The notes beneath the pieces were generated by a model. That model had not been told where the DNA came from, made no database searches, and worked only from the letters and a program-made list of their open reading frames with translations. Source: Methylococcus sp. UBA6136 (lineage in GTDB: Bacteria; Pseudomonadota; Gammaproteobacteria; Methylococcales; Methylococcaceae). Taken from it: a stretch of DNA of 6,808 bases. The number at the start of each line of letters is the position of its first letter. Positions within the stretch are counted from its first letter, which is position 1. Shown here piece by piece: positions 1-6,484 of the stretch. A program made the position numbers and the translations under genes. Location: NCBI GenBank assembly GCA_002423305.1, contig DIVI01000034.1, forward strand, positions 1 through 6,808, given 5' to 3'.

Positions 1-1
1 G

Positions 2-601
2 ATCACCGCGACAGTCAATGCCGCTGGCGACCATACGAACACGGTCAGTGTGAATCATAGCGATCAACCCGCTTCCGATTCCGGCAGTACTACCAGCACC
101 GTGACGACCGGGCCTCAGAGTGCGGATCTCGCAGTCAGTAAAAGCGTAGATAACCCAACCCCTTTTGTCGGAGATACGGTGCAGTTCACCATTGTGGTCA
201 CCAATCAGGGCCCTAATGACACATTGGGAGTGAATCTTCTGGATAATCTTCCCAGTGGTTACCGCTTTGTCAGCGCTACGCCGAGCAGCGGTAGTTATGA
301 CGCCTCCAATGGGCAGTGGACAGTCGGGAGTTTGGCTAGTGGAGGCACTGAAACACTGACCATACGTGCGGTCGTCCTTGGGTCAGGCGCGTATACCAAT
401 GGTGCTTCAGTGAGCTACAGCACCATGCCGGACCCCAATGGGCAAAATAATGCCTCTAGTGTTGCTGTGAATCCGCAAGTCAATCCGTCGCCTCCGCCAC
501 CCAATCCAATCCCGACATTGGGGGAGTGGGGGCGAATGTTGATGATGTGGATGATGGTCCTGAGCGTCGGGTACTACCGGCGGAGAATGCTGAGACGTTA
601 A
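2..601 (+). CDS. DUF11-repeat surface protein with IPTL-CTERM sorting signal (5' truncated by window)
   Basis: The reading frame is open from the window edge (first full codon at base 2), so only the C-terminal 199 residues are seen. A GTG at 50 lies inside the protein and is not a believable start. The visible part begins with the tail of one DUF11-like beta-sandwich repeat, ending near HTNTVSVNHSDQP. A Ser/Thr-rich linker follows, then one full DUF11 repeat (from ADLAVSKSVD near base 122, with the typical FTIVVTNQGP and NLLDNLPSG segments, to NASSVAVNP near 475). After a Pro-rich spacer (PSPPPP) comes the tripartite sorting tail: IPTLGEWG (509-532), a Met-rich hydrophobic helix, and an Arg cluster (YYRRRMLRR). 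This matches the IPTL-CTERM class, whose members are exported, held by the tail in the inner membrane and processed by exosortase H. That enzyme is encoded just downstream, so this is very probably its substrate. DUF11 repeats are typical of large extracellular adhesin-like or matrix proteins; the ligand is unknown. Confidence 0.93.
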   Translation: MTATVNAAGDHTNTVSVNHSDQPASDSGSTTSTVTTGPQSADLAVSKSVDNPTPFVGDTVQFTIVVTNQGPNDTLGVNLLDNLPSGYRFVSATPSSGSYDASNGQWTVGSLASGGTETLTIRAVVLGSGAYTNGASVSYSTMPDPNGQNNASSVAVNPQVNPSPPPPNPIPTLGEWGRMLMMWMMVLSVGYYRRRMLRR

Positions 602-624
602 ATTCGCTTGATTTTTGGCTGGTA

Positions 625-648
625 AAACGGGCGCCTCGGCGCCCGTTT
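625..648 (+). terminator. Strong hairpin terminator after the DUF11/IPTL-CTERM gene
   Basis: A perfect inverted repeat starts 23 bases after the stop codon: AAACGGGCGC, a CTCG tetraloop, then GCGCCCGTTT. The 10-bp stem is GC-rich at its centre, with A/T ends that supply a short T run on either strand. The following bases (CATTAAC) are not a long T tract, so efficiency is uncertain. It would separate transcription of the abundant substrate from that of xrtH, suggesting xrtH has its own promoter or depends on readthrough. Confidence 0.8.
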
Positions 649-699
649 CATTAACAATCAACGTAATATGTGTGCACCGTTCTGCATCCCCCTGACACG

Positions 700-1203
700 A
701 TGAAAAAATACGCTTTGATCTATTTCCTGATCCTCGGCTTACTGTTTTGGATTGAGACCACCCACTGGGCCCAATCCTTCACCGTCGGCACCTGGACGCA
801 GTTTCTGGCCGATTTCAGTGGCGGTCTGATGCAGGTCTTCGATGACAAAGTCACGGTGCAGGGCTCGGATATACGCAATAGCCAGACCGGCTACGCCGTT
901 TCCATCAAATCCGGGTGCAATGGCGTGGAGGCGGCCATGATTCTGGCCGCTGCCATCCTGGCTTATCCGGCCCCATGGCTGAAGAAAGGGTTAGGGATGA
1001 TGGTCGGCGTATTGGCCATCCAGATCCTCAATGTCGTGCGCATCATCAGCCTTTATTACCTCGGCGCCTGGAGCCAGAAAGCACTGGATATCGCGCATCT
1101 GTATGTGTGGCCGGGATTGATCATCCTCGATGCGCTGGTCATCTTCCTGCTTTGGATTCATTGGCTTGGAAGGGACCGGCGCCTGGCGGGAGCGACGGCG
1201 TGA
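700..1203 (+). CDS. xrtH: Exosortase H (IPTL-CTERM-specific membrane transpeptidase/protease)
   Basis: The protein has 167 residues if started at ATG 700. An in-frame GTG at 670 would add ten non-hydrophobic residues (VCTVLHPPDT), and I prefer 700 because MKKYALIYF leads straight into the first membrane helix; neither start has a clear Shine-Dalgarno. The exosortase/archaeosortase triad is present: Cys73 in KSGCNGVEA (the only Cys), Arg114 in NVVRIISLYY and His133 in DIAHLYVWPG. Hydrophobic segments lie at about 4-19, 76-90, 97-120 and 136-155. The length is typical of the short exosortase H class rather than the roughly 300-residue EpsH/XrtA type. Exosortases act in the inner membrane, cutting the C-terminal tail of exported proteins, probably with transfer to an acceptor by analogy with sortases. 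The IPTL-CTERM gene immediately upstream fits the H subtype. The next gene overlaps the stop by 4 bases, so the two are likely translationally coupled. Confidence 0.93.
   Translation: MKKYALIYFLILGLLFWIETTHWAQSFTVGTWTQFLADFSGGLMQVFDDKVTVQGSDIRNSQTGYAVSIKSGCNGVEAAMILAAAILAYPAPWLKKGLGMMVGVLAIQILNVVRIISLYYLGAWSQKALDIAHLYVWPGLIILDALVIFLLWIHWLGRDRRLAGATA
1188..1192 (+). promoter_or_regulatory. Shine-Dalgarno that fixes the GTG start at 1200
   Basis: GGGAG lies inside the end of xrtH, 7 bases before the GTG at 1200. It supports that GTG over the much longer upstream extension of the same frame, which would run through the body of xrtH. Confidence 0.65.
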
Positions 1204-1793
1204 GGTCCCCAATTACCCGTTTTGCCGGACTCACGCTGGTCTGGCTACCGATCACCTTCACTCTCTGGTACTTCTCGGCATCTGCCCATGCGGAGCTTGT
1301 GGGTCAGGTCATGCAGTGGCTCGTCAACCTCACCTTCCCAATTCATGTCCCCATGGTGCGCAAGGAGGCTGTCCTGGAGTTTCTGCTCAGCGTGCCTGCC
1401 TCACTATCGCGGCAGGGCGGGGACGGTAGTGTCATGGCCACCATCACCCTGGATATCCTCATCTACAGTTGCGGCATTCCGCTGTTTTTCGCGCTGATGC
1501 TAGCCACGCCTGGCATCACATCTCGCTGGCGCTCGCCCCTGAAGGGGCTGGGAGTGCTTCTGCTCTATGAAGTGGCCGCTCTGTTTGTCTCAGCCTGTTA
1601 CAACACATTGAACCTGCTGCACATGATCGGTGCTGATACCCGCTGGTTGTTCGGCTTGCCGTGGAGTCCGCAGCTCAATCTCCTGGCACAAACCACCTTT
1701 GCGCTGGTGCTGCCCAGCGCGCTGGCGGTGTTTTTGTGGGCGACTTTCAACGGTGAGTTTATCCGGTCGCAGTCACTGGGCGTCGAGGATTAA
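1200..1793 (+). CDS. Exosortase H-associated integral membrane protein
   Basis: The protein has 197 residues. The start is GTG 1200, overlapping the xrtH stop in GTGA, with GGGAG 7 bases upstream. The frame stays open leftward to about 915, but that part is an out-of-frame shadow of xrtH. Four hydrophobic segments are visible, at about 8-26, 83-103, 114-138 and 161-181. A roughly 55-residue, less hydrophobic segment between the first two (HAELVGQVMQW to GGDGSVMAT) may face the periplasm. A conserved-looking stretch, YEVAALFVSACYNTLNLL, lies in helix 3. I see no enzyme motif. Small multi-pass proteins next to exosortase H are known as exosortase H-associated membrane proteins; position, size and topology fit that family, but the assignment rests partly on context. 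It may help XrtH recognise or present substrate, or supply an acceptor, which is inference. The C-terminus (EFIRSQSLGVED) is short and polar. Translation is probably coupled to xrtH. Confidence 0.8.
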   Translation: MRSPITRFAGLTLVWLPITFTLWYFSASAHAELVGQVMQWLVNLTFPIHVPMVRKEAVLEFLLSVPASLSRQGGDGSVMATITLDILIYSCGIPLFFALMLATPGITSRWRSPLKGLGVLLLYEVAALFVSACYNTLNLLHMIGADTRWLFGLPWSPQLNLLAQTTFALVLPSALAVFLWATFNGEFIRSQSLGVED

Positions 1794-1851
1794 GAGCCGC
1801 CGTTGTGTCTGGGTTCTTAAGACGACGATGGGGGAGGGCAACCCAGTCACC

Positions 1852-1995
1852 GCGTGTCATTCTGAGAGCGCGATAGCGATCGAAGACGCTCTTTGTCGGG
1901 GCAAGGGAGGTCTATCCTGGGGGGGGGGATTGGTGAAAGCCGGCTTGCCCAGTGCCGGTAGCCTGAGGTCCTTCGCTGTGCTCAGGACGACACGC
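1852..1995. repeat. MITE-like/palindromic intergenic repeat with 15-bp terminal inverted repeats
   Basis: The left end GCGTGTCATTCTGAG (1852-1866) and the right end CTCAGGACGACACGC (1981-1995) are inverted copies with 13 of 15 positions matching. The similarity continues inward in a looser form: the reverse complement of the right arm reads CTGAGCACAGCGAAGGAC, against CTGAGAGCGCGATAGCGATC on the left. Nested small stems are AGAGCG/CGCTCT (1865-1870, 1887-1892), CCGGC/GCCGG (1940-1944, 1954-1958) and CCTGAG/CTCAGG (1962-1967, 1981-1986). The TCATTCTGAG...GCGAAG style of sequence resembles interspersed palindromic repeats common in intergenic DNA of many bacteria. There is no transposase frame and no evident target-site duplication. 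Whether it is multicopy in this genome cannot be seen here. Confidence 0.6.
1919..1928. repeat. Ten-G homopolymer tract
   Basis: Ten consecutive G lie inside the intergenic repeat element. Tracts of this length are prone to slippage in replication and to sequencing error. It lies outside any gene, about 95 bases past the end of the secreted-protein gene, so no phase-variation role is evident. Confidence 0.9.
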
Positions 1996-2020
1996 ATCCC
2001 TATTTCACCGGAACTTTCTC

Positions 2021-2428
2021 TTATTTGATCCGGTTCAGTTCCTTGCCATCGCTGTCGAAGTGGCAAATGCTGCCGCCCAGGTAGTAGCCGCATTCGGGGG
2101 ACTGTTCGACCTTGGCACCTTCACTGCTGAGGGCGATCTTGAGCACACAATGCTTGGCTTCGCCCTCGATCTGCTTGCGCAGGGTAATTTCATTTTCGCC
2201 GGTGGCCTTGGCGTCGCCGCTGACTTCGGCTTCGCAAGGCTTCTTGCCTTCTTCCGCGTTGCCCGTCGCCTCGAAATTCACATCCATGCTGGCATCGACG
2301 TCGTCACCGATACGGGTGATCTTCAGGTGCTGGACATGGTTGCCGTCGCGACGGAGATAGTGCTGGGTGTCGGCGAGAACGGCGCCGGAGATCATCAAGC
2401 CGAGTGCGGCAAATAGAACTGATTTCAT
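2021..2428 (-). CDS. Small secreted four-cysteine protein of unknown function
   Basis: The protein has 135 residues. The start is ATG at 2428, because GAGG sits 6 bases upstream and the N-terminus is then a clean signal peptide (MKSVLFAALGLMISGAVLA, probable cleavage after Ala19 before DTQ). In-frame upstream Met codons would only add short polar residues. The mature part, about 116 residues, is hydrophilic and acidic in the middle. It has four Cys (65, 94, 113, 122), enough for two disulfides in the periplasm, and ends with ECGYYLGGSICHFDSDGKEL. There is no lipobox Cys at the cleavage site, so it is probably soluble. I do not recognise the family; size and cysteine content are reminiscent of periplasmic lysozyme-inhibitor-like proteins, but no diagnostic motif supports that. 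It lies 34 bases downstream of dapD on the same strand and is probably co-transcribed, though a link to diaminopimelate synthesis is not shown. Confidence 0.8.
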   Translation of the reverse strand: MKSVLFAALGLMISGAVLADTQHYLRRDGNHVQHLKITRIGDDVDASMDVNFEATGNAEEGKKPCEAEVSGDAKATGENEITLRKQIEGEAKHCVLKIALSSEGAKVEQSPECGYYLGGSICHFDSDGKELNRIK

Positions 2429-2434
2429 GGTGAA

Positions 2435-2438
2435 CCTC
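2435..2438 (-). promoter_or_regulatory. Shine-Dalgarno deciding the start of the secreted four-Cys protein
   Basis: On the minus strand GAGG is followed by TTCACC and ATG (2428). The 6-base spacing favours this Met over the two in-frame Met codons 12 and 18 bases further upstream. Confidence 0.55.
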
Positions 2439-2462
2439 ATTGTCATGGAAAAAGTTGGGTGG

Positions 2463-3278
2463 TTAGTCGCGCAGCAGTTCGTTGATGCCGACCTTGCTGC
2501 GGGTTTTATCATCGACTTGCTTGATGATGACCGCACAGTAGAGGCTGTGGCTGCCATCCTTGGCGGGCAGGTTGCCGGAGACGACGACCGAGCCGGCCGG
2601 GATGCGGCCATAGCTGATCTCGCCGGTCATGCGGTTGTAGATCTTGGTGCTCTGGCCGATGTAGACGCCCATGGAAATGACCGAACCTTCCTCGACCACG
2701 ACCCCCTCGACCACTTCCGAGCGAGCGCCGATGAAGCAGTTGTCCTCGATGATGGTGGGGCCGGCCTGGAGCGGTTCCAGCACGCCACCGATGCCCACGC
2801 CACCCGAGAGATGCACATTCTTGCCGATCTGCGCACAGGAGCCAACGGTGGCCCATGTGTCGACCATGGTGCCGGAATCGACAAAGGCGCCGATGTTGAC
2901 GAAGGAAGGCATCAACACTACGCCGGAGGCAATGTGTGCCCCGCGGCGAACAGCCGCCGGCGGTACCACCCGCACGCCTTGGGCGGCGAATTGCTCGGGC
3001 GAATAGCTGTTGAATTTGGGCTCGACCTTGTCGAAGTATTTGGTTTCGCCGCCTTCCATGACGCGATTATCGGTCACACGGAACGATAACAGCACGGCCT
3101 TTTTCAGCCACTGATTGACCACCCACTGACCGTCTTTTTTCTCGGCGACGCGAGCCTGGCCGCTGTCGAGCAAATTTAGTGATTCAAAAATAGCCTCGCG
3201 CACTTCTGTCGACACGCTGGTCGGGGTGATGTTGGCGCGGTTTTCGAAGGCGTCGTTGATGGTTTTTTCGAGTGACAT
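2463..3278 (-). CDS. dapD: 2,3,4,5-tetrahydropyridine-2,6-dicarboxylate N-succinyltransferase
   Basis: The protein has 271 residues, close to the 274 of the E. coli enzyme. It transfers succinyl from succinyl-CoA to tetrahydrodipicolinate in the cytoplasm, the step that commits diaminopimelate/lysine synthesis to the succinylase branch. The N-terminal helical domain (1-95) carries the characteristic [15 protein letters not shown]. Residues about 102-215 form a left-handed beta helix of hexapeptide repeats ([60 protein letters not shown]). Asp140 and Glu188 match the positions of the residues considered catalytic in the family. Start is ATG 3278, giving the family N-terminus [14 protein letters not shown]; longer forms of the frame run into dapC. 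No strong Shine-Dalgarno is visible, but the ATG lies 4 bases after the dapC stop, so translational coupling is likely. The enzyme acts just before DapC. The active form is a trimer in known family members. Confidence 0.98.
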   Translation of the reverse strand: MSLEKTINDAFENRANITPTSVSTEVREAIFESLNLLDSGQARVAEKKDGQWVVNQWLKKAVLLSFRVTDNRVMEGGETKYFDKVEPKFNSYSPEQFAAQGVRVVPPAAVRRGAHIASGVVLMPSFVNIGAFVDSGTMVDTWATVGSCAQIGKNVHLSGGVGIGGVLEPLQAGPTIIEDNCFIGARSEVVEGVVVEEGSVISMGVYIGQSTKIYNRMTGEISYGRIPAGSVVVSGNLPAKDGSHSLYCAVIIKQVDDKTRSKVGINELLRD

Positions 3279-3282
3279 GATG

Positions 3283-4491
3283 TTATGAATCGAGTGAGTG
3301 AGATTGAATGAAATCGCGGATGCGGTGCGCGGCATCGACGCACTCGTCGAGCGGGGCCACCAGCGCCATGCGGACATAGCCGCGGCCGGGATTGACGCCG
3401 AAATAATCGCGTGAGAGATAGCTCCCGGGAAGCACGGTCACATTTTTATCGGCATAAAGCGTCTTGGCGAATTCCTGGTCGTCGCCGTGAATTCGGGGCC
3501 ACAGGTAGAAACCGGCAGCCGGGATGGTGACGGGCAGTACATCGCCCAAAATGTCGGTGACGGCGGCAAACTTTTCTCGATAGAGTGAGCGGTTCGCGAC
3601 GACATGCGCTTCATCCTGCCATGCCGCGAGGCTGGCATACTGGACCGGCAACGAGAGCGCCGCCCCGTGGTAAGTTCGGTAGAGCAGGAATTTTGAGAGG
3701 ATCGTCGCATCGCCCGCCACGAAGCCGGAACGCAGCCCCGGCGCGTTGGAGCGCTTGGACAGGCTGTGAAAGACGACGCAGCGCTTGAATTTGGTATTGC
3801 CCATTTCCCAGGCGGTTTGCAGTAAGCCCGGCGGTGGGGAGGATTCATCGTCGTAAAGTTCGGAATAGCACTCGTCCGCGGCGATGATGAAGTCGAAACG
3901 CTCTGCCAATTCGATCAGCTGGCGGTGGGTTTCCGCGGGCATCACGGCGCCTGTCGGGTTGCCGGGCGAGCAAATATACAACAGCTGACATTGCGCCCAG
4001 ACCTCCTCGGGCACATGGTTGAAATCCGGCAGAAAACCGGTCTGCTGGGTCGTGTTCAGAAAATACGGTTGCGCTCCGGCCAGCAAGGCGGCCCCTTCGT
4101 ATATCTGATAGAACGGATTAGGCATCAACACGAGGGCACGCTGGCCGGGATCAACCACCGCCTGAGCAAAGGCAAACAGCGCTTCCCGGGTGCCGTTACA
4201 GGGCAGGATGTGTCGTTCAGGATCGACCGCCTCGGCGGGCAGATTAAACCGTCGGCCCAGCCACTCGGCGATGCCTTGCCGCAATTCAGGCAGGCCCTTG
4301 CTGGCAGGGTACTGGGTCAGTGCCCCAAGGTGGGCTGTCAGGGCTTCGCCGATCAGGGCCGGGGTTGGGTGCTTGGGCTCGCCAATAGAGAGGGCGATGG
4401 GTCTGAGGTCGACTGGCGGATGAATGCCGGATTTGAGCCTGGACAGCTTCTCGAAGGGGTAGGGCTGAAGCGTGTCGAGCAGAGGATTCAT
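3283..4491 (-). CDS. dapC: N-succinyldiaminopimelate aminotransferase
   Basis: The protein has 402 residues and is a fold-type I (class I/II) PLP aminotransferase. It converts N-succinyl-2-amino-6-ketopimelate to N-succinyl-LL-2,6-diaminopimelate with glutamate as amino donor, the step after DapD. The start is ATG 4491; the codon before it is TTG and could be read as an alternative start. Visible family features are the N-terminal [18 protein letters not shown] (about 37-44), [11 protein letters not shown] (61-71), SPGNPTG with cofactor-contacting Asn178, [10 protein letters not shown] with Asp206 that pairs with the pyridine nitrogen, the PLP Schiff-base lysine Lys246 in [15 protein letters not shown], and the carboxylate-binding Arg374 in GYVRMAL. 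The N-terminal motif and the position next to dapD separate it from general aspartate aminotransferases and from ArgD-type enzymes, which do this reaction in E. coli. It heads a likely dapC-dapD-(secreted protein) operon with a promoter just upstream. Confidence 0.95.
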   Translation of the reverse strand: MNPLLDTLQPYPFEKLSRLKSGIHPPVDLRPIALSIGEPKHPTPALIGEALTAHLGALTQYPASKGLPELRQGIAEWLGRRFNLPAEAVDPERHILPCNGTREALFAFAQAVVDPGQRALVLMPNPFYQIYEGAALLAGAQPYFLNTTQQTGFLPDFNHVPEEVWAQCQLLYICSPGNPTGAVMPAETHRQLIELAERFDFIIAADECYSELYDDESSPPPGLLQTAWEMGNTKFKRCVVFHSLSKRSNAPGLRSGFVAGDATILSKFLLYRTYHGAALSLPVQYASLAAWQDEAHVVANRSLYREKFAAVTDILGDVLPVTIPAAGFYLWPRIHGDDQEFAKTLYADKNVTVLPGSYLSRDYFGVNPGRGYVRMALVAPLDECVDAAHRIRDFIQSHSLDS

Positions 4492-4532
4492 CAAGAGCCG
4501 GTAGGAGTTTGGGGCAGACAGACGAGCGCGGA

Positions 4533-4561
4533 ATTATAGGGGAAAGCCCCCATAGGGCCAA
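4533..4561 (-). promoter_or_regulatory. Sigma70-type promoter for dapC-dapD
   Basis: On the minus strand a perfect -10 TATAAT (4538-4533) is preceded by a 17-base spacer and a -35-like TTGGCC (4561-4556; TTG and the C match TTGACA). Transcription would start near 4526, giving a leader of about 35 bases before the dapC ATG. The spacer carries GGGGGCTTTCCCC, a short inverted repeat that could be coincidental or a protein site. Confidence 0.65.
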
Positions 4562-4580
4562 ATCAACGGCCGTCTCATGC

Positions 4581-4627
4581 GGCCCCGGCGCAGGGGCCAC
4601 ATGGCGCAAAAGCCCTGCCAAGCAGGC
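4581..4627 (-). terminator. Possible proS terminator hairpins
   Basis: Right after the proS stop, the minus strand reads CCTGC-TTG-GCAGG followed by GCTTTTG: a short 5-bp stem with a brief T run. Further on, GGCCCC and GGGGCC (4598-4593, 4586-4581) enclose a 6-base loop. Neither is a classical strong terminator, so some proS readthrough into dapC is possible. Confidence 0.3.
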
Positions 4628-4628
4628 G

Positions 4629-6338
4629 TCATGCGATCCCGGGTCGGGACAACAGGAAGGGAATGACCTCCTCGAGCGCAATCTCGATGGCTTCGCCATC
4701 GCGGCGGTTTTTGTATTCGGCGCGGCCGGTTTCCAGTAGGCGTTCACTGATCACGATCCGGTGCGGAATGCCAATCAGCTCCATATCGGCAAACATGACG
4801 CCCGGTCGGGCCTTGCGGTCATCGAAGAGGACGTCGAGCCCCGCGGCTTTCATAGTGGTGTAGAGGTGTTCGGCCGTGGCTTGCAGCTTCTCCGATGTCG
4901 CCATATTGATAGGGGTCAACGCCACTTGGAACGGGGTCAGCGCCTCCGGCCAGATGATCCCGCGCTCGTCGTGGTTCTGCTCGATGGCGGCGGCGACCAC
5001 TCGCGATACGCCAATGCCGTAGCAACCCATGGTCAGCACCTGATTCTTGCCATCCTCGTTCAGCACCGTGGCCTGCATGGCTTCGCTGTATTTGGTCCCG
5101 AGCTGGAAAATGTGTCCCACCTCAATACCGCGGGCGATCCGCAGATTCCCCTGGCCGTCGGGGCTGACGTCGCCCTCGACCACCAGGCGCAAATCGGCAA
5201 CCTCGTGCCGGGGCAGGTCGCGTTCCCAGTTGACGCCGGTCAGATGCTGGCCGTCGACGTTGGCGCCGCAGACGAAGTTGACCAGTTCCGCCGCGCTGCG
5301 GTCGGCGATGACGGGGATGGTCAGTCCTTTCGGACCTACCGAGCCGGGCGCGCAGCTGGCGGCCTCGCGGACTTCGGCATCGCTGGCGAACTCCAGTGGG
5401 TAAGCCACGGACGGCAACTTGGTGGCCTTGATCGGGTTCAGCTCATGATCGCCCCGCAGAAGCAGCGCCACTACGCCGCCTTCGGTGCCCTTGACCAGCA
5501 AGGTCTTGAGGATGCGCTGCGGTTCGACTTTCAAAAAGGCACTGACTTCGTCGATGCTGTGCTGCCCCGGGGTGGCGACCGTTGCAAGCTCAGCTGGAGC
5601 TTCATCGGGGAATTTCAGTGCCACGGCTTCCGCCATTTCGACGTTGGCGGCATAGTCGCTCTGGTCTGAGAAGGCGATGGCGTCCTCGCCGGAATCGGCC
5701 AGTACGTGGAATTCATGCGACAGGCTGCCGCCGATGGCGCCGGTATCGGCCAGCACAGCGCGGAACTCTAGTCCCAATCGCTCGAAGATGCGGCTGTAGG
5801 CGCCATACATCGCCTCGTAAGTGTCGTTCAGCGAGTCCTGGGTCATGTGGAAAGAATAGGCATCCTTCATCAGGAATTCGCGGGCGCGCATGACGCCGAA
5901 GCGTGGACGGATTTCGTCGCGGAACTTGGTCTGTATCTGGTAATAGTTGACCGGTACTTGCTTGTAGCTCTTGATCTCGTTGCGCACCAGATCGGTGATG
6001 ATCTCCTCATGCGTTGGGCCGAGGCAGAAATCGCGGTGATGCCGGTCCTGAAAGCGGCATAGCTCCGGCCCAAAGACCTCCCAGCGCCCTGAGTCCTGCC
6101 AAAGCTCTGCCGGTTGCACCACCGGCATCGAGACTTCCAGCCCGCCGGCGCGGTCCATTTCCTCGCGCACCACGTTCTCCACTTTCCGCAAGACCCGCAG
6201 ACCCAGCGGCAACCAGTTATAGAGGCCAGCCGCCAACTTACGGATCAGGCCGGCACGGATCATCAGCTGATGGCTGACGATCTCCGCGTCGGCGGGGGTT
6301 TCCTTGACGGTGTTGAGCGGGAATTGACTGGTGCGCAT
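4629..6338 (-). CDS. proS: Prolyl-tRNA synthetase (bacterial type with editing domain)
   Basis: The protein has 569 residues, against about 572 in E. coli. It charges tRNA-Pro with proline in the cytoplasm. The start is ATG 6338, giving the family N-terminus [19 protein letters not shown]; the frame runs open further upstream, but that stretch is not protein-like. In order: class II catalytic core with motif 1 near 38-61 ([16 protein letters not shown]), the proline-binding TxE loop GPTHEE (107-112) and motif 2 [17 protein letters not shown] (139-155). An inserted YbaK-type editing domain follows at about 224-407, with Lys278 ([10 protein letters not shown]) at the place of the editing-site lysine that clears Ala-tRNA-Pro. 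Motif 3 is [13 protein letters not shown] (438-450), and the anticodon-binding domain is about 465-569 ([13 protein letters not shown]). All key motifs look intact. It is divergent from yjbQ and is followed by dapC on the same strand after a 137-base spacer that holds a separate promoter. Confidence 0.98.
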   Translation of the reverse strand: MRTSQFPLNTVKETPADAEIVSHQLMIRAGLIRKLAAGLYNWLPLGLRVLRKVENVVREEMDRAGGLEVSMPVVQPAELWQDSGRWEVFGPELCRFQDRHHRDFCLGPTHEEIITDLVRNEIKSYKQVPVNYYQIQTKFRDEIRPRFGVMRAREFLMKDAYSFHMTQDSLNDTYEAMYGAYSRIFERLGLEFRAVLADTGAIGGSLSHEFHVLADSGEDAIAFSDQSDYAANVEMAEAVALKFPDEAPAELATVATPGQHSIDEVSAFLKVEPQRILKTLLVKGTEGGVVALLLRGDHELNPIKATKLPSVAYPLEFASDAEVREAASCAPGSVGPKGLTIPVIADRSAAELVNFVCGANVDGQHLTGVNWERDLPRHEVADLRLVVEGDVSPDGQGNLRIARGIEVGHIFQLGTKYSEAMQATVLNEDGKNQVLTMGCYGIGVSRVVAAAIEQNHDERGIIWPEALTPFQVALTPINMATSEKLQATAEHLYTTMKAAGLDVLFDDRKARPGVMFADMELIGIPHRIVISERLLETGRAEYKNRRDGEAIEIALEEVIPFLLSRPGIA

Positions 6339-6363
6339 GATGGATGATGGGTGGGGTGAAAAT

Positions 6364-6390
6364 GTCAGGCATTGTAACGGGTTTGCCCGT
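6364..6390 (-). promoter_or_regulatory. Candidate proS promoter region
   Basis: The minus strand carries TACAAT (6376-6371), a good -10 about 33 bases before the proS ATG. No convincing -35 lies at the right distance. Instead the upstream spacer contains a perfect inverted repeat ACGGG-CAAA-CCCGT (6377-6390), which could be an operator or an accident of composition. Confidence 0.35.
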
Positions 6391-6470
6391 GAGTCGGGTT
6401 CAGGATTGGGCGAGATCGTGGCCCCGGGGTGAGGGATTTCGGCCAAGCGCTCAGCGGGTATTTCGGCGTG

Positions 6471-6476
6471 TATGAT
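6471..6476 (+). promoter_or_regulatory. Candidate -10 element of yjbQ, close to the start codon
   Basis: TATGAT ends only 8 bases before the yjbQ ATG (6485), so transcription would begin at or within a few bases of the start codon. There is no Shine-Dalgarno in ACGACCCC and no clear -35. If real, the message would be leaderless or nearly so. Confidence 0.3.
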
Positions 6477-6484
6477 ACGACCCC

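Larger units (their letters stand above)
1794..2020. other. Gene-free spacer between convergent genes
   Basis: No coding region is supported here; the short frames that cross it show no protein-like composition. It holds an inverted repeat CTGGGTT (1809-1815) / AACCCAG (1840-1846) just after the membrane-protein gene, which could act as a weak stem-loop, and the 144-bp repeat element listed separately. Both flanking genes point into this spacer, so it is where transcription from each side must end, yet there is no classical hairpin with a T tract. Confidence 0.6.

Noticed and set aside
608..636. Promoter for xrtH starting at TTGATT (608)
   Set aside because: The position 17 bases downstream is GCGCCT inside the hairpin stem, which cannot serve as a -10.
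915..1199. Leftward extension of the membrane-protein frame, giving a 292-residue product
   Set aside because: This stretch is an alternate-frame reading of xrtH, rich in Arg, His and Cys and without membrane character. The GTG at 1200 has its own Shine-Dalgarno and the coupling overlap.
1852..1995. CRISPR array or insertion sequence
   Set aside because: Only one pair of inverted ends is present, with no regularly spaced direct repeats and no transposase frame, so I call it only a MITE-like repeat.
1630..2028. Plus-strand frame through the end of the membrane protein and the repeat (132 residues)
   Set aside because: It is out of frame with the real gene, Cys/Arg-rich, and continues through the inverted-repeat element; there is no protein-like signal.
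2367..3089. Long plus-strand frame opposite dapD (240 residues)
   Set aside because: It is the antisense shadow of a clearly conserved gene in GC-rich DNA; its Asp/Ala/Gly-rich composition matches no fold.
3925..4539. Plus-strand frame opposite dapC (204 residues)
   Set aside because: It is an antisense shadow of the aminotransferase, without a start signal or recognisable motifs.
4761..5669. Long plus-strand frame opposite proS (302 residues)
   Set aside because: It lies wholly inside proS on the other strand, where all synthetase motifs are intact; the translated sequence is low in structure and typical of antisense codon bias.
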